Source: Gp6-AA40 sp035492455 (GTDB lineage Bacteria; Acidobacteriota; Vicinamibacteria; Vicinamibacterales; UBA2999). Taken from it: a stretch of 64,000 nucleotides of DNA. Under the pieces are notes generated by a model. That model was not told where the DNA came from, ran no database searches, and was given only the letters and a program-made list of their open reading frames with translations. This document shows positions 23,944-32,989 of this stretch, one piece after another. Positions within the stretch are counted from its first letter, which is position 1. Every line of letters starts with the position of its first letter. The position numbers were made by a program, and so were the translations under genes. Where the stretch lies: positions 1 to 64,000 of the forward strand of contig DATJJE010000010.1 of assembly GCA_035492455.1 (NCBI GenBank), in the 5' to 3' direction.

Positions 23944-26501
23944 CGGACGCGTCTGTCGCGCGGCTGCGGCGGTTCGCGCCGGCGGCCCTCAGTCTCGCGC
24001 TGTTTCTCGCCTCGCTCATCGTGCTGCGCAACGAGCTGCGGCACGTGACGTGGGTCGAGCTGACGCGCGACGTCGCCGCAACGCCGCGCCTGCGGTTGGC
24101 CGCAGCTCTCGGCTTGACCGCGCTCAATTACGCCGTGCTCACGGCGTACGATCTTCTGGCGTTCGTCTACATCAGCAAACCGCTGGCGCGCGGACGGGTG
24201 GCGCTTGCCTCGTTCGTCGCCTACGCGGTTGCCAACAACGTCGGGTTCTCGATGCTCTCGGGCGCGTCGGTGCGTTACCGCTTCTACACGCGATGGGGTG
24301 TCACAACCGAGGAACTGTCGCGCATCGTGTTCTTCTACGCCACAACATTCTGGCTCGGCCTCCTCTTCGTCGGTGGCCTCAGCCTCGCGACGAGCCGGCT
24401 CCCGGTCGATCTGCAGCTTCCAGGCAGGCCGCTCGTTGCCATCACCGGATGGCTGCTGATGCTGCTCGTCGTCGCCTACCTTGTTGCGACATTGATCCGC
24501 ACAGAGCCTCTCCGGCTTTCACGTCTCACGATTCGATTGCCATCCGCGAGCCTTGGCTTCGCGCAGCTTGTCGTCTCCGCGTGTGACTGGATTCTCGCTG
24601 CGTCGGTGTTGTACGTGCTGCTTCCGGCAGGTGCACCGCCGTTCGTCACGGTTGTCGGCGCATTTCTCGTCGCCCAACTCCTCGGTCTCGCGAGCCATGT
24701 ACCTGGGGGCGTCGGCGTATTCGAAGGCCTGATGATTCTGCTGCTCGCGCCGTATCTGACAACCGGCGCGCTGCTGCCGTCGCTGATCGTCTACCGTGTC
24801 GTGTACTACCTGTTGCCACTCACTGTCGCACTGGCGGTATTGGTGCTCGACGAACTTTCCCAGCGTCGATCGCAGGCGGCGCGGGTAGGCGCGGCGTTCG
24901 ACTGGCTGACCGAGCAGCTCACGCCGCGCGTGCTCGCGGCGTTCACGTTCCTCGCGGGAGTCGTGCTGCTCTTCTCGGGCGCGACGCCGGCAGCCGAGGG
25001 ACGACTGGCCTTGCTCGATCGTGTGCTGCCGCTCGGCATCATCGAAGCCTCACATTTCATTGGCAGCATCGCGGGCGCCGCGCTGTTGTTGCTCTCCCAG
25101 GGGTTGGCGAGACGACTCGACGCGGCGTGGGTCTTGACGGTCTCCGCTATCGCCGCCGGCATCGTCGCATCGCTGCTGAAAGGCGCGGACTATGAAGAAG
25201 CGCTCGTCCTCGCGGCTGTGCTGATCGTGCTGTGGCGGGCCAGGCCGGCATTCGATCGGCGCGCGGCGATTCTCGATACCCGTTTCTCGCCGCCCTGGAT
25301 CGTCGCCATCATCGGCGCTGTCACGGCGTCGATCTGGTTGGGATTCTTCGCGTTCAAACACGTGGCGTACTCAAACGAGTTGTGGTGGCAATTCGAACTG
25401 CACGGCGAGGCCTCGCGCTTCCTGCGCGCGTCTGTCGGCGCTGCTGTCGCCGTCATCCTCTTCGCGGTATCCCGCCTTGCGTCACCAGCACGTCACGAGG
25501 CGGAGGCGCCCAGCGACGGTGATCTGCAAACCGTCGGCGCCATCATCGAGACCCAGACCAATGCCTCTGCCTACCTTGTCTATCTTCGCGACAAGGCGCT
25601 GCTCTTCGACGAGTCGCGACGCGCGTTCATCATGTACGGCGTCGAAGGGCGCACGTGGGCAGCGCTCGGCGATCCCGTCGGTCCACCGGACACGCACTCC
25701 GATCTGATTCGCCTATTTCTCGAACGCTGCGATGACTTTGCCGCGACGCCGGTCTTCTACGAGATCCGCAAGGAATCGCTCTATCGCTACGCGAACTTCG
25801 GCCTGACGTTCGTGAAACTCGGCGACGAAGCGGTCGTCAACCTGGCCACTTTCTGTCTCGACGGATCGCGCGGCAAGCCGTTTCGCCATGCGCTGCGTCA
25901 TCTGGAGAACCACGGCGCCACATGTCGTGTGATCTGCGCCGAACGTGTGGCGACGGTCCTCGACGATCTTCGCGCGGTGTCCGACGACTGGCTCGAGCAC
26001 AAGGCAGGGGCTGAGAAGGGCTTTTCGCTCGGTTTCTTCCGGCCGGATTACGTCGTGCGCTTCCCTGTGGCGGTCGTCGAGCGCAACGGCCGCATCGTCG
26101 CGTTTGCGACTATGTGGCCCGGACCCGGCAGGCTCGAATTGTCGGTGGACCTGATGCGCTTTCACCATGAGGCTCCGAACGGTGTGATGGAGGGTCTCCT
26201 CGTCCACGTCATGCGCTGGGGTCAGGAGCAGAACTACCGCACATTCTCGCTTGGCATGGCACCGCTCTCCGGTTTCGAGAGCTCGCCTGTGGCGCCGCTG
26301 TGGACGCGCCTCGGCTCGTTCCTGTACTCGCATGGCGAGACGTTCTACAACTTCCAAGGCCTCCGCGCGTACAAGGACAAGTTCCACCCGTCGTGGGAGC
26401 CGCGGTATCTCGCATATCCGGGCGGATTGAAGCTGGCGCGCACACTGGCAGACGTGGCGGCGCTCATCGCCGGCGGTTATCTGAAGGTGTTGAGGAAATG
26501 A
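23916..26501 (+). CDS. mprF: Bifunctional lysylphosphatidylglycerol flippase/synthetase (MprF-like)
   Basis: 861 residues. N-terminal half: many membrane helices with the flippase motif VPGGVGVFEGLM (about 267-278) and further helices to about 530. C-terminal third: the DUF2156/LPG-synthase catalytic domain, with FIMYGVEGRTWAALGDPVGP, FYEIR, EKGFSLGFF, GMAPLSGFE and a late LRAYKDKFHPSWEPRYLAYP, a family hallmark. It uses aminoacyl-tRNA to add an amino acid to phosphatidylglycerol and flips the product outward, lowering surface charge and improving resistance to cationic peptides and acid. Starts with GTG inside the AcvB-like gene; its stop overlaps the P1B ATPase start (ATGA). Confidence 0.9.
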   Translation: MDSAQPAAIADASVARLRRFAPAALSLALFLASLIVLRNELRHVTWVELTRDVAATPRLRLAAALGLTALNYAVLTAYDLLAFVYISKPLARGRVALASFVAYAVANNVGFSMLSGASVRYRFYTRWGVTTEELSRIVFFYATTFWLGLLFVGGLSLATSRLPVDLQLPGRPLVAITGWLLMLLVVAYLVATLIRTEPLRLSRLTIRLPSASLGFAQLVVSACDWILAASVLYVLLPAGAPPFVTVVGAFLVAQLLGLASHVPGGVGVFEGLMILLLAPYLTTGALLPSLIVYRVVYYLLPLTVALAVLVLDELSQRRSQAARVGAAFDWLTEQLTPRVLAAFTFLAGVVLLFSGATPAAEGRLALLDRVLPLGIIEASHFIGSIAGAALLLLSQGLARRLDAAWVLTVSAIAAGIVASLLKGADYEEALVLAAVLIVLWRARPAFDRRAAILDTRFSPPWIVAIIGAVTASIWLGFFAFKHVAYSNELWWQFELHGEASRFLRASVGAAVAVILFAVSRLASPARHEAEAPSDGDLQTVGAIIETQTNASAYLVYLRDKALLFDESRRAFIMYGVEGRTWAALGDPVGPPDTHSDLIRLFLERCDDFAATPVFYEIRKESLYRYANFGLTFVKLGDEAVVNLATFCLDGSRGKPFRHALRHLENHGATCRVICAERVATVLDDLRAVSDDWLEHKAGAEKGFSLGFFRPDYVVRFPVAVVERNGRIVAFATMWPGPGRLELSVDLMRFHHEAPNGVMEGLLVHVMRWGQEQNYRTFSLGMAPLSGFESSPVAPLWTRLGSFLYSHGETFYNFQGLRAYKDKFHPSWEPRYLAYPGGLKLARTLADVAALIAGGYLKVLRK

Positions 26502-28195
26502 AGCTGCCGCCGTTCGCACGTCACGCGCTGCGGCGCGCCTTCGGAGCGGACTTGATCGCCGGGATTGCCATCGTCACCGCCGTCATTCTTGGTCAATATC
26601 TGGCTGGCGCCATCGTTGTTCTGATGCTCGCCGGCGGGGAGGCGCTCGAGAATTATGCGCTGCGCACCGCCTCGTCCGTGCTCGAGGCGCTCGCCCGGCG
26701 CATGCCTTCGATCGGGCACGTGAAACGTCACGGCGTGTTTCAGGACATCCCGCTCGATACGATCGCCGTCGGCGACGAGCTGCTCGTGCATCCTCACGAG
26801 ATTTGCCCGGTTGACGGTGAGGTCCTCGAGGGGCACGGAAAGATGGACGAGGCGTATCTCACCGGCGAGCCGTTCGAGATCACCAAGACACGAGGTTCAC
26901 GTGTAATCTCCGGCGCCATCAACGGCGACGCGGCGCTGCTGGTGCGCGCGACGGCACGTGCCGTCGATTCGCGCTACGCGAAGATCACCTCGGTGATGCG
27001 CGAATCCGCCGAAACCCGTCCGCGGCTGCGCCGTCTCGGCGATCAGCTCGGCGCCGTCTACACGCCGGTGGCGCTCGGAATCGCAATCCTGGCGTGGATC
27101 GCGACGGGCAGCGCCACGCGCTTCCTCGCCGTCCTCGTCATCGCGACGCCGTGCCCGCTGCTCATCGCCATCCCCGTGGCGATCATCGGATCGATTTCCC
27201 TGTGCGCCCGTCAGTCGATCATCGTGCGCAGCTCGCTGGCGCTTGAACGAATCACAGGCTGTCGGACCGCGATCTTCGACAAGACCGGAACACTCACCTA
27301 CGGCTCACCATCGTTAACGGACACGTACATCGCGCCAGGATTCGAGCGAGACGACGTCATCACGCTGGTCGCCAGTCTGGAGCGCTATTCACGGCATCCG
27401 CTGGCGCGCGCGATCCTTGCGGCATGTCCTGCAACGTCGGCGCTTCTCGAGGCGACGGAGGTGAACGAGCCGCCGGGCGCGGGGCTGCGGGGTATCGTAT
27501 CGGGCCGACGTATCCGTATTACGAGTCGTGCGCGTGCAGCAGCGGACGGCGTCGAGGGGTGGGGTGCGTTCCCGCACGTCGTCGGCGGCCTCGAGTGCGT
27601 CGTGATCATCGACGATCGCGCGGCTGCGGTTCTGCGGTTCCGCGACGCGCCTCGAGACGACAGCCGGCCGTTCGTCGAACATCTTCAGCCGGCACATCAG
27701 TTCAATCGCGTCATGATCGTTTCCGGCGATCGCTCGTCCGAGGTCCGCTATTTGGCCGAGCACGTCGGCGTCACCGAGCTTCATGCGGATCAGACGCCCG
27801 AACAGAAGCTGGCCATCGTCCGCGCCGAAACCGCGACCGCGCCGACGCTCTACGTTGGCGACGGTATCAACGATGCGCCGGCGATGATGGCGGCGACGGT
27901 TGGGGTGGCGATCGGTCAGAACAGCGACGTCACCAGCGAGGCCGCAAGCGTCGTCATCATGGACAACTCGCTCCGCAAGGTTGACGAGTTCATGCACATC
28001 AGCAAGCGGATGCGCACAATCGCTTTACAGAGCGCCGTCGGCGGCATGGCCCTGAGCATTGCGGGCATGTTGTTCGCGTCCACCGGATGGCTGACGCCCG
28101 TGGAAGGGGCCATCGGGCAGGAGTTGATCGACGTCGCGGCCGTGGCGAATGCACTGCGGGCAGCGCTTCCGCCCAGGCAGATGTACGACATGTAG
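26498..28195 (+). CDS. Short P1B-type metal-transporting ATPase
   Basis: 565 residues, much shorter than usual P1B pumps because the N-terminal metal-binding domain and most early membrane helices are missing. Motifs present: TGEP actuator loop, TM metal motif ATPCPLL (TPC), DKTGTLT, SRHPLA (the P1B HP motif), SGDRS and GDGINDAP. The TPC signature is less common than CPC or SPC, so metal specificity cannot be read. The ATG overlaps the MprF stop by 4 nt, which decides the start and couples translation. How a pump with so few helices works is an open question; it may need a partner. Confidence 0.85.
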   Translation: MKLPPFARHALRRAFGADLIAGIAIVTAVILGQYLAGAIVVLMLAGGEALENYALRTASSVLEALARRMPSIGHVKRHGVFQDIPLDTIAVGDELLVHPHEICPVDGEVLEGHGKMDEAYLTGEPFEITKTRGSRVISGAINGDAALLVRATARAVDSRYAKITSVMRESAETRPRLRRLGDQLGAVYTPVALGIAILAWIATGSATRFLAVLVIATPCPLLIAIPVAIIGSISLCARQSIIVRSSLALERITGCRTAIFDKTGTLTYGSPSLTDTYIAPGFERDDVITLVASLERYSRHPLARAILAACPATSALLEATEVNEPPGAGLRGIVSGRRIRITSRARAAADGVEGWGAFPHVVGGLECVVIIDDRAAAVLRFRDAPRDDSRPFVEHLQPAHQFNRVMIVSGDRSSEVRYLAEHVGVTELHADQTPEQKLAIVRAETATAPTLYVGDGINDAPAMMAATVGVAIGQNSDVTSEAASVVIMDNSLRKVDEFMHISKRMRTIALQSAVGGMALSIAGMLFASTGWLTPVEGAIGQELIDVAAVANALRAALPPRQMYDM

Positions 28196-28200
28196 TCGCC

Positions 28201-28215
28201 GCGAAATTTCACGTG
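28201..28215 (+). promoter_or_regulatory. Putative activator site upstream of third USP gene
   Basis: GCGAAATTTCACGTG, containing a GAAATTTC palindrome, about 80 nt upstream of the -24 element; a second similar stretch (GCATTTTCACGG) lies 20 nt further on. Confidence 0.4.
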
Positions 28216-28294
28216 CGCCGCGGCATTTTCACGGCCGGCCGTGGCGAATGCGTGAGGCAACCGCTGGTTCCCGCCGCGATTCGCGCCCATTCCG

Positions 28295-28310
28295 TGGCAC
28301 TTCACTTGCG
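28295..28310 (+). promoter_or_regulatory. Sigma-54 type -24/-12 promoter for USP/P2-ATPase unit
   Basis: TGGCACTTCACTTGCG: perfect TGGCAC and TTGC with GG-N10-GC spacing, the best match in the window. Predicted start near 28321; GAGG at 28322 and ATG at 28335. Confidence 0.65.
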
Positions 28311-28334
28311 CACTTCGATTGCGAGGTCACGTCC

Positions 28335-28838
28335 ATGCCACGCTCCGAAGGTCCACGCGTTTTCCGGTCAATCCTCTGTCCGGTCGATTTCTCGAGCAAC
28401 TCGCGCATGGCGCTGCGCTACGCCGTGATGTTGGCGCGGCTGTCCGATGCTCACCTGCTCGTGCTGTACGTCACCGATCCGCTGCTCGTCACCGCGGCTG
28501 CGTCACGGCCTGATGTGCGGGCGATGCTCGCATCCACTGAAGGCGACCTGCGCCGCTTTGTTTCGTCGGTAACCAGTCGCTCGACGCCAGCAATCGCCAC
28601 GACGGTGCTGACGATCCCCGGAAAACCGGCGTCGGAGATCGTGAAAGCTGCCGACCGGCACAACTGCGACCTGATTGTCATGGGGTATCGTGGCGCCGGC
28701 CGTGCGTCGCGGCTCTTGTTTGGATCGACGACGGAGGGCGTCGTGCGAACGTCCCGTATTCCTGTTGTGGCGGTGCCTCCTGCTCGCAGATCGGCGCGGC
28801 TACCAGCCTCGCGCCGCGCGCTGCGGCGCGCGTCATAG
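28335..28838 (+). CDS. Universal stress protein (single UspA domain)
   Basis: 167 residues: SILCPVDFSSNSRMALRYAVMLA at the start, CDLIVMGYRGAGRASRLLFGS as nucleotide loop, VVAVPP at the end, plus a basic tail (RRSARLPASRRALRRAS) not usual in UspA, which might contact nucleic acid or membrane. The ATG at 28335 has GAGG 9 nt upstream. 9 nt before a P2-type ATPase gene on the same strand, so they form one unit. Confidence 0.9.
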   Translation: MPRSEGPRVFRSILCPVDFSSNSRMALRYAVMLARLSDAHLLVLYVTDPLLVTAAASRPDVRAMLASTEGDLRRFVSSVTSRSTPAIATTVLTIPGKPASEIVKAADRHNCDLIVMGYRGAGRASRLLFGSTTEGVVRTSRIPVVAVPPARRSARLPASRRALRRAS

Positions 28839-28847
28839 CGAGGGGCC

Positions 28848-31364
28848 GTGCGGGCGGCCACTCCTTCGTCCGGTGCTGATGCTCAGCCGACGCCCTGCGG
28901 CCTGACGCGCGAGCAAGCGGCCGCGCAGCTCGCCGCAGACGGTCCGAACGAGCTTCCCTCGGCACGTCCGCGAACGTTGCTGGCAATCGCCGTCGACGTC
29001 GTGCGAGAGCCGATGCTGCTGCTGCTTGTCGCCACCGGCATCGTGTATCTGCTCCTCGGCGATCTCGCGGAAGCGATTGCGATTCTTGGCGCGATCGGAA
29101 TCGTCATCGGTATATCGCTCTACCAGGCGCAGAAGACCGAGCATGCGTTGCAGGCGCTGCGCGATTTGTCGAGTCCGCGCGCGCTCGTCGTCCGCGATGG
29201 CCTGGCCAGGCGCATTCCCGGACGCGAGGTCGTACGCGGCGATCTCATGATGTTGCGCGAGGGCGACCGCGTGCCCGCCGACGGCGGCGTCATTTCTGCG
29301 ACCAACCTCGCCGTCGACGAATCGCTGCTAACCGGCGAGTCGATTTCTGTGGAGAAGAATGGCCAGGACGCGCGTGTCTACTCCGGCACCTTGATTGTGC
29401 GCGGCGCCGGCGCCGCGCGAGTGCAAGCCACCGGCGTACAGACAGAACTCGGCAAGATTGGCGCCACGCTTTCGCGGCTCGATGCCGGGCGAACGGCGTT
29501 GCAGAACGAAGTGGACAACGTCGTCCGCATCCTCGCCGTTGCAGGCGTCGCGGTCTGTGCGATCGTGGCGGTTGCCTACAGTCTTCAGCAGCATCGGTGG
29601 CTCGACGGCGTGCTCGCTGGCCTTACCGTCGCGATCTCGATGGTCCCCGAGGAATTTCCCGTCGTGCTGACGGTGTTCCTGGCGCTCGGCGCGTGGCGCA
29701 TCTCCCGCAATCGAGTGCTCACGCGGCGAATTCCGGCGATCGAAGCGCTCGGTTCCGCCACCGTGCTCTGTGTGGACAAGACCGGTACGTTGACGATGAA
29801 TCGCATGGCCGTTTCGGCGATCGCGGTCGACAGCGATGTTGCCGACGTCGGCCGTAGCAACATCGCGCTGCCGCTGCGGCATCGCGCCGTTCTCGAGACC
29901 GCCGTTCTGGCGAGCCGTCCTGATCCGTTCGATCCGATGGAACGGGCCTTCGTGGACCTTGGCGATCGAATCGGCATCGACACACCAGGTCGTGAGTGGG
30001 TGTTGGTTCACGAGTACCCGCTCACGGACCGGCTGCTCGCCGTCACGCAGGTGTGGAAGTTACCCGGCAGCGCCGAATATGTCGTGGCCACGAAAGGTGC
30101 GCCTGAGGTGATCGCACGCTTGTGCCGGCTCGACGACCCACGCACCGCAGCGCTCTTGCGGCAAGCATCCGCGATGGCGGGCCGCGGACTGCGTGTGCTG
30201 GGTGTGGCCCGCAGCCGATATCTGCCACGGGCGCTGCCCGACTCTCCCGACAGCTTTCCGTTCACGCTCTGCGGCCTCGTGGGCCTGCAGGATCCCGTGC
30301 GTCCAGGTGTTCCCGCGGCGATCGACGAATGCCGGTCCGCGGGCATCCGCGTGGTGATGATCACCGGCGATCACGCGCAGACAGCTGTCAGCATCGCGAG
30401 AGAGATTGGCCTGGCACGGCCTGATTCGGTGGTGACAGGCAGCGAGATCGGCCTGATGGGTGACAAGGAACTGGCGCGTCGCATCGGTGAGGTGAACGTC
30501 TTCGCACGGGTCGTTCCGAAACAGAAGCTTCGACTCGTCAATGCGCTGAAGGCACGGGGAGAGGTCGTCGCCATGACCGGCGACGGGGTGAACGATGCCC
30601 CGGCGCTGAAAGCCTCCGATATCGGCATCGCCATGGGCGCACGCGGCACCGACGTGGCGCGCGAAGCCGCGGCGCTGGTGCTGGTCGACGACGATTTCGC
30701 ATCGATCGTCCGCGCGGTACGACTCGGCCGCCGCATTTACGACAACATTGCGAAGGCGATGTCATACGTGCTTGGTATCCACGTACCGATTGCCGGGGTA
30801 TCGATGATTCCGGTCCTGTTCGGCGCACCGATGGTGCTGATGCCGCTGCACATCATCCTGATGGAGCTCATCATCGACCCCGCGTGCTCGGTCGCCTTCG
30901 AAATGGAGCCGCCGGAGCCCGGACTGATGCACCGCCCACCACGCGATCCGCGCCAGCGGCTATTCACGCGGCGCTTCGTCGTGCGCAGCCTTCTGGAGGG
31001 GACCGGCGCCATGCTCATGTCGCTCGCCGTCTATTTCACGACGCTCCGCCTCGGCTATGGCCAGCTGGATGTCCGGACGCTTACGTTCTCAACTTTGATC
31101 GTGGCGAACCTGGCGCTCATCTTCGCCAACCGTTCGTTCACTCGCCCGGTGTTCGTGGGATGGCGCACTCCGAATGCGGCGATGTGGACCCTGTTTGCCG
31201 GCGCGCTCGCCCTCCTGACCGCCGTGTTATTCGTCCCGCCGCTCCGGGCTCTGTTCAAGCTGGCCATGCCCCATCCTGATGACTTGCTGATCGTTGTTGC
31301 TGCGGGTCTGGGCGCGCTGGTCTGGATGGAATTAGTGAAGCACGCTGCGAGGGCTGCATCATGA
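28848..31364 (+). CDS. P2-like cation-transporting P-type ATPase
   Basis: 838 residues with GTG start. Order: cation-ATPase N-domain (GLTREQAAAQLAADGPNELP), two helices, actuator TGES, TM4 motif VPEEFPV, DKTGTLT, KGAPEV, TGDHAQ, GDGVNDAPALKASDIGIAMG and six C-terminal helices. VPEEFP resembles Ca2+ and related P2A/P2B-like bacterial pumps, so Ca2+ or Mn2+ efflux is the best guess. It follows a USP gene by 9 nt; its stop overlaps the next small gene (ATGA). Confidence 0.9.
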   Translation: MRAATPSSGADAQPTPCGLTREQAAAQLAADGPNELPSARPRTLLAIAVDVVREPMLLLLVATGIVYLLLGDLAEAIAILGAIGIVIGISLYQAQKTEHALQALRDLSSPRALVVRDGLARRIPGREVVRGDLMMLREGDRVPADGGVISATNLAVDESLLTGESISVEKNGQDARVYSGTLIVRGAGAARVQATGVQTELGKIGATLSRLDAGRTALQNEVDNVVRILAVAGVAVCAIVAVAYSLQQHRWLDGVLAGLTVAISMVPEEFPVVLTVFLALGAWRISRNRVLTRRIPAIEALGSATVLCVDKTGTLTMNRMAVSAIAVDSDVADVGRSNIALPLRHRAVLETAVLASRPDPFDPMERAFVDLGDRIGIDTPGREWVLVHEYPLTDRLLAVTQVWKLPGSAEYVVATKGAPEVIARLCRLDDPRTAALLRQASAMAGRGLRVLGVARSRYLPRALPDSPDSFPFTLCGLVGLQDPVRPGVPAAIDECRSAGIRVVMITGDHAQTAVSIAREIGLARPDSVVTGSEIGLMGDKELARRIGEVNVFARVVPKQKLRLVNALKARGEVVAMTGDGVNDAPALKASDIGIAMGARGTDVAREAAALVLVDDDFASIVRAVRLGRRIYDNIAKAMSYVLGIHVPIAGVSMIPVLFGAPMVLMPLHIILMELIIDPACSVAFEMEPPEPGLMHRPPRDPRQRLFTRRFVVRSLLEGTGAMLMSLAVYFTTLRLGYGQLDVRTLTFSTLIVANLALIFANRSFTRPVFVGWRTPNAAMWTLFAGALALLTAVLFVPPLRALFKLAMPHPDDLLIVVAAGLGALVWMELVKHAARAAS

Positions 31365-31564
31365 AATCCTGGCTCACGCATCATGCGATCGCTTCGTTCT
31401 TCTTTCTCGCATACGCGATGTGGGCGCTCGGCGAGACGCTCGGCCGAGTTGGGCGCAACCGCCCTCGTCCACGGACGTTGGTTTGGTCGGTCGTCGGTTT
31501 TGCGCCTCCGTTGTTGCTGTTCGGTGCTGCGCACAGCGGCCGCGCAATACGCGCGGCCGCCTGA
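31361..31564 (+). CDS. Small membrane protein coupled to P2-ATPase
   Basis: 67 residues with two membrane helices (about 8-28 and 43-58) and a basic loop between (GRVGRNRPRPRT). Its ATG overlaps the ATPase stop codon, so it is translationally coupled. A small accessory or regulatory subunit of the pump is a reasonable idea without direct support. Confidence 0.6.
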   Translation: MKSWLTHHAIASFFFLAYAMWALGETLGRVGRNRPRPRTLVWSVVGFAPPLLLFGAAHSGRAIRAAA

Positions 31565-31599
31565 GCACTGCAACGTTCCGCCTCAGGCGGACCGTGTAG

Positions 31600-32220
31600 T
31601 TAATACGTGAAAACGAGACCGCCTTGCACGCGGTGACCGTACCGCGTCTCGGTGCCGAAGAACGCCGGCGCGGTATCGTTGTTTCGCACGATAAAGAAGC
31701 GATAGTCGCCGCGGAACCCGACATGCGGCGCGGCGAAGTACTTCAGGCCCCCGCCAAGGTTGCCGGTCAGGTAGTTCTTGTACGCCGCGATGCCGAGATC
31801 AGGCGCTCCCCGATGGCGCGAAAGCGTCAGGCCACCGAGACCACCGGTCGCATACGGCACGAACGTGCGATCGCCACCACCAGGATTGACGACGACGTTG
31901 CCTTGGTACATCCAGGTGCTCGGCGAACGTTGATTCGTGTAGTCGGTGTTGTTGAAGGTGAACTTCTGGTGCATGCCGAGCGTGCCGCCGGCTTCACCCT
32001 CGAGCCCGACAAACCGATTCACGTTGACGGTAAACGACCCGCCCAAGGCATAGTTGCCAAATGCCGGTTCGTTGCCGTTGCTGGTCTTTGTAAAGAACAT
32101 GCCGCCACCGGGGAACGCCCCGATTTCAACGCGGCCTGCTCCGCCTACGCGTTCCTGTGCGTAGGCGCCGGCGGCAGCAAACATCACCGCCGCCAGCATT
32201 GCCAACACCTTGCGAGCCAT
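31600..32220 (-). CDS. Outer membrane beta-barrel protein
   Basis: 206 residues: signal peptide (1-21, ending AYA), then amphipathic strands with Gly and aromatic residues typical of an 8-strand OmpA/OmpX-like barrel (FGNYALGGSFTVNVNRFVGLEGEAGG, YATGGLGGLTL, GGGLKYFAAPHVGFRGDYRFFIVRN) and a C-terminal aromatic residue (VFTY) as used by the Bam machinery. GGAAAGGAG lies upstream of the ATG. Function unknown. It is downstream of and on the same strand as hsp20, separated by a GC hairpin. Confidence 0.8.
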   Translation of the reverse strand: MARKVLAMLAAVMFAAAGAYAQERVGGAGRVEIGAFPGGGMFFTKTSNGNEPAFGNYALGGSFTVNVNRFVGLEGEAGGTLGMHQKFTFNNTDYTNQRSPSTWMYQGNVVVNPGGGDRTFVPYATGGLGGLTLSRHRGAPDLGIAAYKNYLTGNLGGGLKYFAAPHVGFRGDYRFFIVRNNDTAPAFFGTETRYGHRVQGGLVFTY

Positions 32221-32271
32221 GGGGTCACTCCTTTCCTCTCACGTTCTCGCTATCACCACACGCAATATGGA

Positions 32272-32293
32272 ACGCGGGGAGAGTTCCCCGCGT
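32272..32293. terminator. GC-rich hairpin between hsp20 and barrel gene
   Basis: ACGCGGGGA - GAGT - TCCCCGCGT: exact 9-bp stem with a 4-nt loop in the leader between the two minus-strand genes. It has no U-run, so it may be an RNA-stability or attenuator structure rather than a simple terminator. Confidence 0.5.
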
Positions 32294-32341
32294 CCCCGCG
32301 TGCCGAGATCGGTATGAAGCGAAACGCGTCGGTCGCTGCTC

Positions 32342-32836
32342 TCAGGCCGCAACCTTGACGGTCTTCGCTTCCGGCTCCCCTTCAACCAGCACTTTATGCG
32401 GCGCTTTCGTCGCCGCCGCGGGAATGGGAACCGTGATCTCGAGCACGCCGTTCGTAAATGTCGCCTTCACCTCCTTGAAGTCCACGCCCTCCGGCAGCGG
32501 CACGAGCCGATAAAACTTGCCGTATGTCCGTTCAGTCGTGAACCACTCGTTGTTCTTGCTTTCGGCTTCGCGCGTACGCTCGCCGGTGATGACGAGCCCT
32601 TCCTCACCGAGAGTTACGTCGATGTTCTCTTTCTGCAGGCCCGGCAGATCGAGCTTCATGAGCAGATGATTGTCGCGCTCCGTCAGTTCGAGCGGCGGCA
32701 TCCACGGCACGTCGGTCAACGTCTTCCGCAGCCCCGTGAACGGGAACCGCGCCTCCGACCAGGGGTCGAGATCGCGAACCATGCGGCGTATCAGTGCGGC
32801 AGGCTCTGAAAGCATCATGTCCCTGGTGCGTGTCAT
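32342..32836 (-). CDS. Hsp20/alpha-crystallin small heat shock protein
   Basis: 164 residues. Alpha-crystallin domain from about PPLELTERDNHLLMKLDLPGL to the conserved VKATFTNGVLEITVPI (A-x-x-x-n-GVL), followed by a short tail; the usual IXI motif is not obvious. It would bind unfolding proteins without ATP. The ATG at 32836 is preferred over the GTG one codon earlier because AGGAGG is 6 nt upstream. A good -24/-12 element lies at 32872-32887. Confidence 0.9.
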   Translation of the reverse strand: MTRTRDMMLSEPAALIRRMVRDLDPWSEARFPFTGLRKTLTDVPWMPPLELTERDNHLLMKLDLPGLQKENIDVTLGEEGLVITGERTREAESKNNEWFTTERTYGKFYRLVPLPEGVDFKEVKATFTNGVLEITVPIPAAATKAPHKVLVEGEPEAKTVKVAA

Positions 32837-32871
32837 CACACACCTCCTCTTCTTGCGTGTACCCGACGAAG

Positions 32872-32887
32872 AGCAACAGACGTACCT
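32872..32887 (-). promoter_or_regulatory. Sigma-54 type -24/-12 promoter for hsp20
   Basis: Minus-strand AGGTACGTCTGTTGCT: -24 GGTACG, perfect -12 TTGCT, GG-N10-GC spacing. Predicted start near 32861, 25 nt before the ATG. Confidence 0.55.
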
Positions 32888-32949
32888 CAGTTCGCAGGTG
32901 TGTTTGCCGCACGTTTCGCGGCGCAGCGCGCGCCGCGCGATGCCGCGAA

Positions 32950-32964
32950 CGAGAGATTTCCCGC
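32950..32964 (-). promoter_or_regulatory. Putative activator site upstream of hsp20
   Basis: Minus-strand GCGGGAAATCTCTCG, near the consensus, about 63 nt upstream of the -24 element. Confidence 0.45.
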
Positions 32965-32989
32965 AGGGCGGTCGGGACTATTCAGCGGA

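Noticed and set aside
25713..26519. Minus-strand frame opposite the MprF-like catalytic domain
   Set aside because: No motif, no ribosome site, and the plus strand has a clear LPG synthase domain.
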